A stretch of DNA of 64,000 bases from Ancylostoma caninum (taxonomy: Eukaryota; Nematoda; Chromadorea; Rhabditida; Ancylostomatidae): NCBI GenBank assembly GCA_037903475.1, contig JBAJFG010000258.1, positions 124,001 through 188,000 of the forward strand, read 5' to 3'. Position numbers and translations under genes: made by a program. The notes below the pieces were generated by a model. It did not search any database and was not told where the DNA came from. It saw only the letters and a program-made list of their open reading frames with translations. How positions within the stretch are numbered: the first letter of the stretch is position 1; each line of letters opens with the position of its first letter. Below, one piece after another: positions 11,581-24,539 of the stretch.

Positions 11581-13234
11581 CGGCCCATTAGGCGGCAAAA
11601 GTTGATATTGATGCTCCGTACTCGACCGCAACGGGTGAAATGCCTCTTTTGCCGCGCCGCGGCGTTCGATTGGGGCGCGATGTGGAGTGCATGGTCCAGC
11701 CGACCAGAATGCACCAATGCGGTCAAGCTCTGTGCTTAGCCAATTTAATCAACTAGTCAGTCGCAGAGCTCCTCACCCACACTGCCTTTTCTCCAGGGCT
11801 CGTATTCAGTATACTTTATCCAGTCGGACAAACGCACTCTAGCGGATATGTTAGTGTAATTTAACAAATCTGCTATGCAATAAAGCATATCCATCCTCGA
11901 ATATGCGGATTCACTCATTTCACTTCTGGCTATCAGACTGTTGGGCCGCGTGGAACTATGGGGGCGAACTATCGGTCTGTGCGGCCAAACGGTTGGAATT
12001 TCCTATAACTATCTTCACGTTGGTGAAGATGGTTATGACCTAATTTAATAAAAATCAGTGGGACGACACCTGTTATAGAGTGATTTCCAGTGAAGGCCGA
12101 AACCGAACAAATTCTTCAGTCCTTCGATCATTAGCGAATTCTGGGGATGCTTCTACCGACGAATTCTGGGGATAATCTTTTTGAGGTCATCACAATCGCT
12201 ACTCTATTCATATCGCGCCCGTTCATTCTCGAGTGCAACACTCGTCGAGCCTGTAAAAATGCTGTGGATTTTGACCGCTCTCCCCCCCCCCCCCGCCCCC
12301 CTCCAAGGAGTCGCTCTGCCAATAATTCGCACTCCAGTTGAACTTTGAATGTACTTCTTTTGTTGGAAGATGAGCAACACCCCTCGTCCCTCATGCAGCA
12401 TTGCAACATTCAGACGAAGATTCAGGTTCTAGAACCGTCACCCTATCAGCCAGATCACTTGTGGCATGTTACGATTTGGCTGTTTGTTCGCAATCACTCT
12501 CTTTCCTTATGGTAAAACTTGTTCCTGCAATTATTTCCATTTGTTTAACATTACCATACCCGCTCAACTAGGCTACCCTTTTCTCAAGGACCGAACTGGT
12601 AGCACCCAAAACCTTGTTTTCCTGAAGTTCAGACAAATTGATCAATGCTCACCATTCTTGCCAGTCCAGGATTACGGTGAAACCACAAGATTTCAGTTTT
12701 CATCGGTACTACCTTTGAATGTAGAGGTAAATTATGAATAATGTTCAATTCTTTTATCTTCCATGTTCTTACATTTTGTTCTGTTTTTTACTGCTTGAAA
12801 AAAAAAGACTGAATTCAGTAGTGTTCTAAATTAGTAATTTTGAGTCAATTTTACAACATTTAACTGATTTAACTGAAATTCTCTCGCTTTCCGTATCTTT
12901 TCTTTCTCGCTGCCTCTGTCAGGGTCTCCTTCTTGCGTCTCTGACTCAGAACTGTTAAAATGTCACACTTCTCTATCGGATATCTCCGTTGTTTTCTCAT
13001 CTCCAAACGATGGCTATGCATCTTTCTATCTATACAGTTCGGGCTTTCTTCGACTTTATTGCACACTTGCTAACAGCTGAACCTTTGTTCCGCAGATTTT
13101 CTTTTATTTTCTTGTCGATCTATCAAACGACAATTCGCCTGTATATTTGTAGAGTGTATACAAAGTGTATGAGAGTTTTGCATCATTTTCTGCTTTTTTC
13201 TTCTCACAATCAGTAGAGGTCGCATTTGAGCTGG
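11581..13234. other. Spacer without supported gene
   Basis: Contains a C-rich run near 12283 and an open plus frame at 12466-12741 starting with a hydrophobic stretch (MLRFGCLFAITLFPYG). I found no acceptor or donor pair linking that frame to other exons, so it is not called as a gene. Confidence 0.4.
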
Positions 13235-14505
13235 AGCGTCAATCACGATAGCACCTCCCGCGGCCTGGGGCGCCGCACTACCCACGCGGCACGGGCGAGG
13301 CAGCACTCGACATCTACAGGGTGACAACAAAGTCTTTGGCCAAATATAATAAATTGTAAGACTGGGATCAGATGGGCTAGCAGTCTGGAAATTTATCTGG
13401 ACTATGTAGAATTCATGCGCTGCTAGAATCCACTCTTGGATTTTGGATATCTCTCCTGGCTTCTCCGTAGAGTTGACAAAACCGTTGGCTACTGCAATGC
13501 ACGAGGGCCGCAAGTTGGTCGAGAATTTATGACCCTGTTTTGTTGTTAGGTCTATGCTAGGGAAGCTGGTGTTTGAGCAAAAGTTAGCTCAACTTCTGTG
13601 CTTTAAAGACTACAATTCAGAAATCCAGAGGTCTCCGTTCCAGGGAGCATGATAATTATTAAACAAATATGATGGTTTGGTGAAATCAGGGACTGAAGAG
13701 TCTGAACCAACTTTTCGTTGTTTTTTCTTTTGAAACTTGATGGAAAATTTTTGTCAAAAGCCCACCTTATTTCTGTCTGATGTGCTTAAGCCTAAGAAAT
13801 AATATACCTCTTCGGGTTTCGCTCTGCCCACTTTTACCCTTTGTTTTGTGCATTCTAGTAGAAAAAATGGTGGTGACAGTCTATTGATCATTTTCGGTCA
13901 ATAAAACAAGTTTACATAGGGATCTACAGGAAGCTCCAAATGTCCGCAGTCAAGAGGGCGTGGCCACGGCGCGGCTCCTTGATCAGACACAGGCGCTCTC
14001 TATGCTGCCTCTGGCTTCTCTGACTCTGCAGCCAACCAGTGGCAGCATGCCGAGCGCCTGTGTCTCTGTCTAAAGCCGCGTCGTGGCCACGTCCCTCTTG
14101 ACTGCGGACATTTGGAGCTTCCTGTACCTGGGACAGAAAGCTTATATTCTCTTCAATATTGGGCAGAAAACTGGCGATTTCAAACGCCAATTAAAAGAAG
14201 TTCTTGGAAAAGATGTCACCGAGACTCTACTCGCGGCCATTTCCATCTCTACCTCGTTTCACGTTTGCAGATCTTACAAGGTTCAAATAGGGCTATGGAT
14301 TATGAAATTTTGCATGTATGTTCGAGACATTTGGGTTGTCAACGCGGATACAAAGTCATGGGTTTCCTGACAAAGCGCAAGAAATAATTTCAATTAAATC
14401 TTTGGCCAAAGACTTTGTTGTCACCCTGTACGACTCCCAGCCGTGCAACGTGCGTGGTGCGGCACTCCAGGCTGCAGGAGGGGCAATCGTGATTGTCGGT
14501 CCTTG
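13235..14505. mobile_element. Composite terminal-inverted-repeat element
   Basis: A perfect 28-bp inverted repeat, starting CAGGGTGACAACAAAGTC, sits at 13317-13344 and 14401-14428, each flanked outward by TA. Outside it the flanks (13235-13316 and 14429-14505) are also imperfect inverted copies; both contain GTGCGGC, CCAGGC and ATCGTGATTG. The 1.1-kb interior has no transposase I recognise and is interrupted by the 198-bp MITE at 13927-14124. The 214-codon frame across its right end is not credible as a gene. Confidence 0.7.
13927..14124. mobile_element. 198-bp palindromic MITE (CAGGAAGC family), copy 1
   Basis: Starts CAGGAAGCTCCAAATGTCC and ends with its reverse complement, flanked by TA on both sides. 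Copies at 18392-18589 and 24540-24737 are exactly the same length and nearly identical. The length and TA target site fit a Tc1/mariner-mobilised non-autonomous family. Confidence 0.92.
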
Positions 14506-15728
14506 TACATATATGTGCAGTCATTCTCAAGAATCCTTTCTCGCGCCGCACCGCCCGTCAGCTCATTCACACCACATCACCTATGCATTATCCTACGTGG
14601 GAAACGGACCTTTCAGACAATTAGGGCGGGGCCAGCAGGTGGCTGAGAGGGCGCCGCGGTTGGTGGACTGTTTCCAGCCGTATACTGCGGAGCGGCTGAT
14701 GCATTGCGTTCGTCGCGGCAATGCAGGGAGACGGCACGAATTCCTGTACGAGTTCTACGTCACTCGTTCAGATGATGTGCAACAAACAAGCAAGTACTTA
14801 CTGTCAGCCTGTCGTTTGCTTGAAAGCGAGCGTGGCCGACACTGCCATGGATCGGAACAGCTAACTCCCGCAAAACGTTTCCAAACTTCTTGGACCCTGG
14901 AAATTCGCACATTGGGCCTATTAGACCTGCCGAACACGAATTTCACATCCACTTTGCAGTAATGCGCAATCTTGCACGGCTGCAATAGGCATTCTGTAGT
15001 AATTATGTGTCTCAAAACCTCATGAAACTTTGGAAAAATGTGTTATTCCTTAGATGATTTTGGCTTTGACATTCTTACTATGTGCAACTGGCATTGATGT
15101 GCCGCATTGGTGTTATTCTAAATTTGCATCCTTTTTTTGTCTCGCTGAATACCTTCAAAAACAATAAATTAATTCAAAAGCTTTGGACCCGATTCTGTAG
15201 AAACTCTGTAGAAATGTCTCTTAAGTATTCTTTAGGTTGTTATGGTCATTCTCTGCGATCTTCCGGCTTCCTTCGGTGATAAATTTTAGCTTTCGAGTTT
15301 GAGGCATATTGCGTTGACCGCCCCCCCCCCCAGAGCCCTACGACGTCCCAGGAAGCCCAGGGGTCAAAAAGTGCGGGCATCGCCCATACCTTCGCCGCCA
15401 AGTCTGATTCGAGCCTAAAGGAGCGGTGGCTGTCAGTAACTTACCACTACAGTGCTGCGTGGACAGTGTCGGCCGGTTCTTGCGCTGTCCCTACTCTAAA
15501 CCCCTCCCATTCCGACTATGATGAGCTTATGCTGCTCTGCAAAACTTAGCTGTTAACCCCACTTGGTCAGTCGAATGTGTGAATACTGGATAGATGAAGA
15601 GCAGAGCCTCTAGAAAGAAAAGAAGTTGCGGAATTTGAAAAGAAACGCTGCATGACTTTAGTTTTCTTCTTTCTCACTGAGGAAAAGTTGTTCCTCAATG
15701 AGGAAAAGAAAACCAAAGTCTTCTAATA
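14506..15728. other. Spacer without supported gene
   Basis: Includes a C run at about 15321. Frames at 14506-14962 are open but carry no recognisable motif or splice support. I see nothing else. Confidence 0.4.
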
Positions 15729-16001
15729 TACAGTGGACGTCAATGGCAGTGGCCCATCCGTGGCCTCGAGAAAGACGCCGCTCACCCGCACCGCGCGCGC
15801 CATAGCCGATATGTTCTGCTGCTGTTACGCTATCTCTAGCAGCTTTTCTACCCTTTTAAAGGATTTTCGACCGAATTGGGAAGAAAAGCGTCCAGGATAC
15901 CATTCCGGTGGCAGACGACATCGATGCCGGTGCGCGCGACGTGGGTGCGCAGCGTCTTTGTCGAGGCCGCAGATGGGCCACCATCATTGACGTCCACTGT
16001 A
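15729..16001. mobile_element. Fold-back MITE, ACAGTGGA family, copy 2
   Basis: Ends TACAGTGGACGTCAATGGC and its reverse complement, 273 bp. Same family as 730-994, with diverged GC-rich interior. Confidence 0.8.
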
Positions 16002-16256
16002 TATGCCATACGAGGTTTATAGGCGGGATCTTTATTTGCCTTAAGTTTTTCGCCGAGGTCTTCAACGCGATGGATCTAAGCAATCTAACGAATAACCCGC
16101 CAAGCACCTCACCAACCCGTGCCAGCTTCTCGACATCGTTAAAATTATTAAAAACCGAAACCCCATAATGCTAAACATCAGCTCACCCTAGATTCCACCG
16201 TCAGCGCTAACCGCACTCAATTACCGACAGAACACGAATGAATGTGTACAGCCATG

Positions 16257-16496
16257 TATAAGCCGTCCGAAACGACGAGTCCGCCCACGCACGCGGAGAT
16301 CAAGAGGCGGCGCGGGTGGGACGTATACTGTTAGCTGCCAAGTTGGACGTCACAGACAAATTACTGGTCACTATCATGAAGATAACGATGAAACGTGATA
16401 CGCAGATCAGGGATGATGACGTAGAGTGCTGGCAAGCGTGGCAGTCTCTGGATCCGCGCGTGCGTGGGCGGACTCGTCGTTTCGGACAGACTATAT
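16257..16496. mobile_element. MITE, CCGAAACGACGAGTC family, copy 1
   Basis: Left end CGTCCGAAACGACGAGTCCG; right end CGGACTCGTCGTTTCGGACA then TATA. About 240 bp. Shares the interior words AAGATAACGATGAAACGTGA and GAGTGCTGGCAA, in inverted orientation, with the copy at 17825-18058. Confidence 0.8.
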
Positions 16497-17824
16497 AGGC
16501 GCTAATGGTAAAAACAAAGTCAAAACCCTGTATCCCTTTACCATGTTACGAAATTCCACACGTATGAAATTCTACATAGAAAATTCCATATCTAACTCGA
16601 CATAAGTCCAGCTCACAAAATCTTATTATTGACTTGAGGGTGGAGCATATATACAGTTAGTGTAGTAGCCCAAGGATGAACTTTGTCGAACCTGCTACAG
16701 GCGCCATGCGGCTGGCACTGGCCGTAAGCTCTGATGCCGTCGATCAGCTTATCTGACGCTAATTGGTCGAGTACCTCTTGGTAGTGACCCATCTGAGAGG
16801 AGTCTGTGAGATACCGTATTCACAGTACACCCACCTTAACCCTACAAAAACAGGGTTACGGTACAAAAAGGAGCAGTATTCATGTTCATCACCTCAAATA
16901 GCCCCCCCCCCTCCCCTCATGTGCAGTTTGGGTGAAAAAATTTCCTCAAAATTTTTGGGGCAGACCTAGCCGAATAGTGTCAGCTTCTCATTGTAGAGAC
17001 ACTAATTGTAAGTTTAGAGTTACAAAAATTGCGTGCATTTTCACTAGTAGAATTAGACACTGAATTCTATTCGATTTCGAATAGTCGACATCGAAATCAT
17101 CGATCAGTTTGAATTTTCAATTCACATTAATCATTATCTTGAGACCTAGATCTCTACTGATTTGTTCAATGTTCTCTCTACCTTCTGAATCAAAAATAAA
17201 TCCGACTCTTCCAACTAACTACTGTTCGAATTGCGTTTCTTATTTGCGCATTTTTTGTGGACTTTCTTGACGACGCTGTGAAAACGCAATGTGATTCTAA
17301 GTAGTGTACTTCAGATAATGAGCTCCGTCACCTCACGGTTTTCGGATGATGGTTGGCCGCCACTGTATGACTATGTGGGTTTTCTGATTTTTAGTACTTA
17401 CACATTTTTTGGTAGAACAACCAGAGAATCATTCTGACTTGTTACATGGTACAACCTAAGTTATAGTGCTCTGAAACATTTTGCTGTAAAGTTGTGATGC
17501 CAGAAACTGCTCAATGGCGGCACTCACTGGGATTTTTACCTGTGAGGGAAGTATTTTCTCCGATAACTGGTTGCTGGTATAACAGTGAGTGCAAATCGGA
17601 ACAGCAGATGCCGTGGAAATATTGCAAGCGAAGCCCGATGGTGACAGCTTGCTGATATTAGGCTAAACGATACACCATCTTACAATGGTTCCTTGAGTTG
17701 CACAAATTACCGTGCCCCTATGGCTCGTAGTTATCGTCCACTCATTCATACTACGCATGGGAGCTATATAGCTCGCATTTTCGTAGATTTCTCACAAAAC
17801 CTCGAAATTCTGCAAAATCTCAAA
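16497..17824. other. Spacer without supported gene
   Basis: AT-rich sequence with a C-rich run near 16900. No exon with splice support and no repeat that I can match elsewhere in the window. Confidence 0.4.
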
Positions 17825-18058
17825 TATAGTCTGTCCGAAACGACGAGTTCGCTCACCCACGCGGGGATCGAGGAGCCGCCACGTTTGCCAGCACTCCACT
17901 TCATCATCTCTAATCTGCGCATCACGTTTCATCGTTATCTTCATGGTATTGAACAATGATATGGCCGTGACACGACGACATGGCAGCCAACAGCATCCGT
18001 CCCAGCGGCTCTCGATCTCCGCGTGCGTGGGCAGACTCGTCATTTCGGACAGGCTATA
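17825..18058. mobile_element. MITE, CCGAAACGACGAGTC family, copy 2
   Basis: Starts TATAGTCTGTCCGAAACGAC and ends CATTTCGGACAGGCTATA. About 234 bp; relative of 16257-16496. Confidence 0.8.
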
Positions 18059-18101
18059 CGAACATTTCCGTATGCGCTGCCATTGAGATATGGTCTGGCT
18101 C

Positions 18102-18374
18102 TATAGTGCGTTTCGCAGGTGGACATAGTTGTGAAGATATTAGGGAAACAGAGAACGCGAGGAATAGTGTCACATTCGAAGAAGCAGGCGAGAAATGCAG
18201 ATCGTAGTCACAGATGCTCACATATATTCTAGTCCGTTCCAAAAACGACGATAGTTGAGTATTCGTGCCTGTGGTCCGTATTTCTCCTCCGCCTCTCCGA
18301 ATACAGCACTATTTCGCGCGTTCTCTCACTCTCTAATATCTTCACGACTATGCTCCCCGGCGAAACACACTATA
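18102..18374. mobile_element. Two abutting TATAGTCTGTTCCA-family MITEs, head to head
   Basis: 18102 to about 18229 reads as the family in reverse (ending near ATATTCTAG). 18230-18374 reads forward (AGTCCGTTCC, CGATAGTTGAGTATTCGTGC) and ends CACTATATA. The interior words GAGAAATGCAGA and ATTTCTCC correspond in inverted sense. Confidence 0.65.
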
Positions 18375-18391
18375 TAATACACAGTCACATA

Positions 18392-18589
18392 CAGGAAGCT
18401 CCAAATGTCCGCAGTCAAGAGGGCGTGGCCACGGCGCGGCTCCCTGGTCAGACACACGCGCTCTCTATGCTGCCTCTGGTTTCTCTGACTCTGCAGACAA
18501 CCTGTGGTAGCATGCAGAGCGCCTGTGTCTCTGCCTAAAGCCGCGTCGTGGCCACGTCCCTCTTGACTGCGGATATTTGGAGCTTCCTG
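18392..18589. mobile_element. 198-bp palindromic MITE (CAGGAAGC family), copy 2
   Basis: Same ends, length and TA flanks as 13927-14124. It lies only 17 bp from the neighbouring MITE pair, showing repeated insertion into this spacer. Confidence 0.92.
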
Positions 18590-18764
18590 TATACTTGACT
18601 AAGATCGTCGTTTTTGAAATAAACTATAAAGTGGTTCAGTGCTGGCGCAAAGTATTCCATACAGTAGTCAACACAAAAAATTATCAGTTCTTTTTTCTTT
18701 TTGATGATGTGATGTTGCACTGGCTGCTTTTTTTTTGTTTCTAAGAAAATGCTGTGGCATCAAC

Positions 18765-18868
18765 ATGACAATGGAACTAACCGCTTTAGATACTAGGACA
18801 TTCTATATCACAATACATGACAATGGAACTAACCGCTTTAGCTACTAGGACATTCTATATCACAATAA
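18765..18868. repeat. 52-bp tandem duplication, two copies
   Basis: ATGACAATGGAACTAACCGC is repeated with a 52-bp period; the two units differ at about one base (TTTAGATAC against TTTAGCTAC). Confidence 0.9.
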
Positions 18869-18875
18869 CTCCATA

Positions 18876-19020
18876 ATATAGTCCGTTCCAAAACGGCGAT
18901 AGTTGAGTATCTGTGCCTACAATCTGCATTTCTCGTATGCCTCTGAATGTGGCACTATCTTTTCGCGATCTTTTTTTCTCTAATATCTTAACACGTTCGT
19001 GTCTGCGTGACTATCCATTT
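18876..19020. mobile_element. MITE fragment, TATAGTCTGTTCCA family
   Basis: ATAGTCCGTTCCAAAACGGC then GATAGTTGAGTATC matches the left half of the family; the right terminus is not clear. 19021-19536 shows no supported exon. Confidence 0.6.
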
Positions 19021-19536
19021 AGTGCTATATCTGTGGGCGGTGGGTGAAGCAGACCCTCTTCCAAACTTTTTCATTAGATTTTTCGTACTAGAACAGCTAA
19101 AAGAACAGTAAAATTCAATTCTAACAACAACAAATCAGTAGACAACAAAAATGAAGGAACCTTCGAGAACTACGAAAGAAAGGACAACTCTAACGAAAAA
19201 ATCTCGGTTTTTATGTGGGAACGTGCTCGACCGGTGGAGCACTGGTCCCACGTACACAAAACCTCGATGAAACACATCATAACAAGTGGTTAACAGTTTT
19301 CCTCATTATTCCGTTAACTGTCCTTTTTTTCTAAAATTGGTCTTAACGATCTGCTAATGTTTGAATTTCTGGTATATTTCCTGAGAGATCTGGCATTTCC
19401 TTTTTTTCCTTTGAAAAATGATTAAGCTTGCATATTTCCTGACCTGACCGTCGACAGCCAATTCTGATTCAGCTGTCAGTTGCAACATTTTTGCTAACGC
19501 GAACATGCTATTTTTCAAGGATCGTATTCTACACAG

Positions 19537-22500
19537 TTACGAAGTGCTCTATGAGGAAATCGATGCAAATCCGGTGGAAATCGAGGTCGAGGAGGCGCCC
19601 GTTCACATTGTGCGTGCAATTTTTTTCTTGTTTGCATAATACCACTAATGCCTCCCCTACTTGTCATGTTTTCCATTTATAACGCAGTTTTTTACCTTTC
19701 GGAGAGTCGCACGAAGTCAACGCTAACGCTATTTGCAAATACAGAACGTGGCACTAATGGAAAATATCTCAGAAAATTTATTGCTGTTCAGTTGTTCCAT
19801 TTAATTCATGTTTTTTACTGAACATCTCACATTACAGTTCGATTACGATGAGTTAGTGAGCAAGCCGCGATTCTTCACCCCTCCACTGCAGCACCAACGT
19901 AATAGTTTCGTGAGAGATACCTTAATGAAGTACAATGAAAAAACAGGCGAGAAGATTCGAAAGGTTAGTAGCGATGATTTCATCTTTGCGTGCAGTTAAG
20001 TTCATTGTTAGTTTTTTTTAGTTAGCTGTACTTGGTTGCGGCGCATTGTCGCTGGAAAGGACTTTGATGACGAATTTTGGGGACTTAGGAGTTGAGCGTG
20101 TAGTTTCGGTAGATATCGACCCGAATGAATTGGCCAAAGGACTGAAATTACTCAAGTGAGGTACATTGTAGCACTTATTCAGTAGATGATGTGTTGATGT
20201 TTCCCTTACTATTACATTATCGGAGTGCAGCATTCTTCATGTGGCATTCTTCATCCGCGATGCTGTGAAGCTTCGCGCAGAATCCGTAATTAATTCATTA
20301 GAGACTGTATTCGCACAGTCACTTTCTCATCTGTGGCACGACTTACAGTCAGTGTGCGTCGAAGTCAACGCCGACAAAAAAGAAAGCACTATTCTGCTTT
20401 AGCAGCATCAAAACATTCTTTTTTTTTCACTGAAATTTGCATAGAAGGGTTAACGATACAAGCGGATGAGATATTTGTGTTTAATACACCATATCCCCTA
20501 TGTCAACTTTCAGCGGGAAGATTTTCTTTTCTATTTTTTTTGAAGCCTATGTGGGATAGTGTCAGTGATTTTCAGTATCGCTGAACGCCAAAACGAGAAT
20601 ATTATATGTGGTACGAACTCGCTACCAGTCCTCTTTGAAGTTTATTTGGGTGAGCTTCGCTACTCTTGTTCGATTACAGTTTTTAACAGACACGATATCG
20701 ATCATTCGTGCTTCAGTTAAACTTTTGACAACAATATTCATTGTAGGTGATATTCTGGAGTACGATGAACGTCTTGCAGGCACTTCGTGTGTGTGTTCTA
20801 CTGAAGTGTGAGTTGTTCTCCCTCAGCAAAGCAATTCGTTTTATACAGACATCGTGTTTCATAGTAGCATCCCTCGGCTCACTATATGTATATGGTAAGA
20901 GATGGTAGCTGCAAAGACAGCTTATTGTTAGGTCACCCGGCTGCTGCACACACGCTCAGTCTTAGACAGGGTCGCCTCTTTCTGCATGAGGACTGCTTTT
21001 ACTCCCCGGCCATACTTATAGTTCGGCGACACTGTTTACTCGAAATCTTGTGGAAGACCTGGCACTGCACTGTGAGGCAGAGTTCGTTGCGTTTAAATAT
21101 TACGTTCACCGAGGTTCCGTCAGACCTCAATCTCTTCCGCACAGAACAAACTTCCTCGATATTTCCGTGGACTATTAGCTCTTTTGTACTTTAGAACCTT
21201 AGTGGCAGACTGTTCTTAATTTTGTTCCTTGTTGAAGAATTATACGAAATAATGAGGTCTTTTCTCTTTTGTTCCAAAAGACGTATAAAATGCAATATTA
21301 AAGTGCTGGACATAGAAGACTTCGTTGATCCGAACTACCTCGCCGCATCACTTTGCACTCTTGGTGTCTGCTCATCCGCACAACTCATTGCTATTGCCAT
21401 TCCCAGCGTAAATTGATGCTGCGATGGAGCGCGTGCCGCTGTAGTCTCTTGCATTTTTTTGGTCCTTGTCCATCATTCCAGTCCAATATTAATTGTAATT
21501 TCTAGGATTGAACATATCTCTCAAGAAGATGCGACGCGATACGTGCGTTCAGTTCTTTTGAACGTGCAACCGCAGTTATTCATTTTATCAACGCCAAATC
21601 ATGAGTACAATGAAGCATTCGGACTCCCCAACGATCATTTTCGACATGGCGATCATAAGTTTGAGTTCTCGCGACAGGAGTTTAAGTGTTGGTGAGACTT
21701 GTGGATTTCTGTTTTGCCACATCCATAAAATGTTGCATTAATTAGGCTGTATACGATACTGCTGGATTTTGCGTCTGATTACGACTACAGCGTCGACTAT
21801 GTAGGAAATGTGCCAGGTAAGAAGAAGGGCTTTGAATTACCTGATGATTAATTGGGTTTTATTTATAAAACTCAGAGTTTTCTAGGATTCACTCATTTGG
21901 GAGGCGCCACACAGTTTGCCATAATACAGCGGAAATTCAACGAGTTAAATGTGCCTTTGCCACATGCTAGATTGAAACCGTACAAAAAGGTAATTTAAGC
22001 GGAAAACTGTTGAGTTCTCGTCAAAATAAGCTGAAGAATCTGGAAAAGTCGCACGCTTCTCATCCTTGTTTTCAGGCAGGAGAATCAGTTGCGAAGAACT
22101 CTTTATTCTCATTGGAGCGTGAAAAACTTAAGCAGGCGTTTATGCTATGGCTAGAACGAAATCCATTACGAGAAGAGGATCTGTTAAGAGTGATTTTTTG
22201 GGTTTTTCCTGGAGCAGTGAGGAATATTCAATATATCTATCCTCCCTCATGCGACAGAGTTTCGTTTGTTACCTGACATTTCCATCATTTCAGACATACA
22301 TTGGCAATTATTGGAGAGTTTGTATGTCGTCAGTTGTTGATCTCATAGAGCTACCCAAACAATTGAAGAAGAATATGAACAGCAAGGCAATGGTGTGAGT
22401 TCGGCTACGTTTTTCTTTTCAATAGTCAATCCGAGAGACGTCAACGTGCGGTACTGTAATGCATCCTAACCGCGACGATAATTAGGTGTCCTGCCGCATA

Positions 22501-22908
22501 GTATAAATCGCCGACTAAGACATACCCGCGCTAAACGCAGAACATTCTGGAATTGTCTTTACGACGTGTCGTAACGACACTGCAGAAATTTTGTTCTTGG
22601 GTTGCGGTAACTTCTCCGAGTGGAAAAATTATGCCGCATCCTCAAAATTTCCTTGTTTCTGTGATTTCTTACGCACTATTGTCCACGGTGAAACAAGCTG
22701 TACTCCACATGCATCCTAATAGCAATTATGATCTTCACAACATTACAAAAAACGCTGTTCTTGCATGTGTTTTTCTTTCAGAGACATGCTTCGCTTTTTG
22801 TGTAATGGTAGGGTAATTTACGAAACCCACAACGGTGAGGCTTGTCTCAACATTCCGCATAACGTGACGAAGGATGAACTCATTGAATTAATGACGTCGA
22901 AAAACTGA
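19537..22908 (+). CDS. henn-1: HEN1-type small-RNA 2'-O-methyltransferase (HENN-1), 5' end unresolved
   Basis: HEN1 enzymes transfer methyl from S-adenosylmethionine to the 3'-terminal 2'-OH of piRNAs and some siRNAs, stabilising them. Supported exons: 19537-19609, 19838-19963, 20022-20155, 20747-20807, 21506-21691, 21746-21816, 21886-21989, 22076-22189, 22294-22394 and 22782-22908. Visible motifs in order: FTPPLQHQRNSFV, the SAM-binding strand LAVLGCGALSLE, the acidic VVSVDIDPNE, then EVIEHISQEDA and ILSTPNHEYN, and FRHGDHKFEFSR. The Glu/Glu/His of EVIEH and a later His correspond to the HEN1 metal site. Exon phases chain from 20747 to the stop at 22906-22908. A possible exon starts at 20231, but its donor and its join to 20747 are unresolved. 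The first exon with an in-frame ATG was not found upstream of 19537. The gene looks intact. Confidence 0.9.
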
Positions 22909-24539
22909 CCTCTCGTTATCCTGCCTATTATACTGTTAATATATTTCCATCTACTTTATATGTCGAATCTTTTTGAAAACATTCCGTTGTTATACTCACA
23001 ACAGGCGCTACTTGTATACGTGTTAAGTTTGACTTTGACTTATGTCTTATACTGTGTAACTTATTCTCTTGTAGATAATTTCTTCTCGTACCATTCACTT
23101 AGGCGTGTCCTCCTGTCATCGTTGTTATGTTTTTTTGACCGAGTTGCGCTCTTAACCCAAGTTTGACAGCTGCTGGAGGCGCAAGTTACCCCGCCTCTCT
23201 CGCTCCTTACACTTTTGCGCAAGCTTTATTCTCAGTTAGAGAAGCCGGTATTGTTTAGGTCTGTTGTTAGTTGAGAAGGGGGGGGGGGTAATTGCGGCTC
23301 AGTCGATAGTAATATTATACGTACAAGCTGTTTTGGCAGCTTGGTAGTCGGCTGGTTACTTTGACCGAGAGCGCTTTGAGTTTGAAAGAGAGTGAAATAC
23401 GCGACCATTTCTGCACAGCGTGACTTTCTACAGTTTACGAAAGAAGAAAACACCGCTGTTTCCCTAAAATTTTGGGTGATTTGAAGTTGATCGACAGTAT
23501 TCGCTATCGATTTTTGTGGTTGGCAAAGCGCCAGGTATCTCGCACTGCGGCGGCTGCTTTATATTGCTGACGACACCTTTAGGTTTTTGCTAAGCCTGTG
23601 TGTAAAGGAGTATGGCTCAGATTTTGCGACACCTTTCGTATTTATCTCTTTGTATGTTGTATATATAATATTTTTGGATGCATATCATCTGTACGAGTTT
23701 TCCTACTGTGCTTTATAAGCCTACTTAACTATTGGAACTTGTGAAGCTTTATATTTTCGGTATTGAAAGAAATGAAGATTGTTCTTCTTTGTCAGTAACA
23801 TTTATGCAGGCAGTTAGTCAAAAGCTAATAATGAAATGGTAATGTAGTAATCAGTAACGGGCCGATTTCTTCAGCGTTTGCTGTGTTCGCAGGGCCTCAC
23901 GCTGTCGGCGTGCATTTTCTGAAGGATTTTTCACATTCGATGAGCTAGTAAAGCTGCTATCGGTTCAACCCAACCTAAATTTACGTACCTTTCCGTCGTC
24001 GCCGCTGTATTCGATCCATATCGATAATATCCTGTTTTATAAGGATATACCATAAAGAATAGACAGAGAATATGATGAGTAAGGTAGTTAGTAAATACTG
24101 CAGCCAGACTACCACCTGCATAGAGTCAACCGACTTTGAGGTGAGGTTAGTAGAAAATGAGGAGTTGGCAGTAAGCTCCTATCATTTTATGGTAATTATC
24201 ATGTAAAAATTTGATACTACAGATCGAAGTTTTGAACCAGACGATCTGGTTAGGTTGTCACGCTGAAATTGCGAGGCTAGTCCCTTAAAACCGATTGTTA
24301 ATGGATCACAACTGGGAGTAGGACATAAAGAATGACCCATGTATGCGGCAATGCAGCAACAGTAACCATGACCACATGTATAGGGAACTTCAAACGACCA
24401 CGTTGTGAAAGGTCACCCAACGACGCACCAGCTCGCTGGCTTGTCCACTCTCATCCGAGTGCGGAACGTATGGCTATCGGCTCCTATTGAGTGACGGGAC
24501 ACACTGCTACATGAGGAAATCATCTGAAATACTTATGTA
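22909..24539. other. Spacer downstream of henn-1
   Basis: Contains a G run at about 23278. I find no splice-supported exon; the 68-codon plus frame at 22960 is hydrophobic low-complexity AT-rich sequence. Confidence 0.4.

Noticed and set aside
10983..11605. Genes at 10983-11605 on both strands
   Set aside because: All frames fall in the arms of a 474-bp palindrome and mirror each other.
14318..14962. 214-codon plus frame as a gene
   Set aside because: Its first part is the terminal inverted repeat of a mobile element and the rest has no motif, splice support or coding-like composition.
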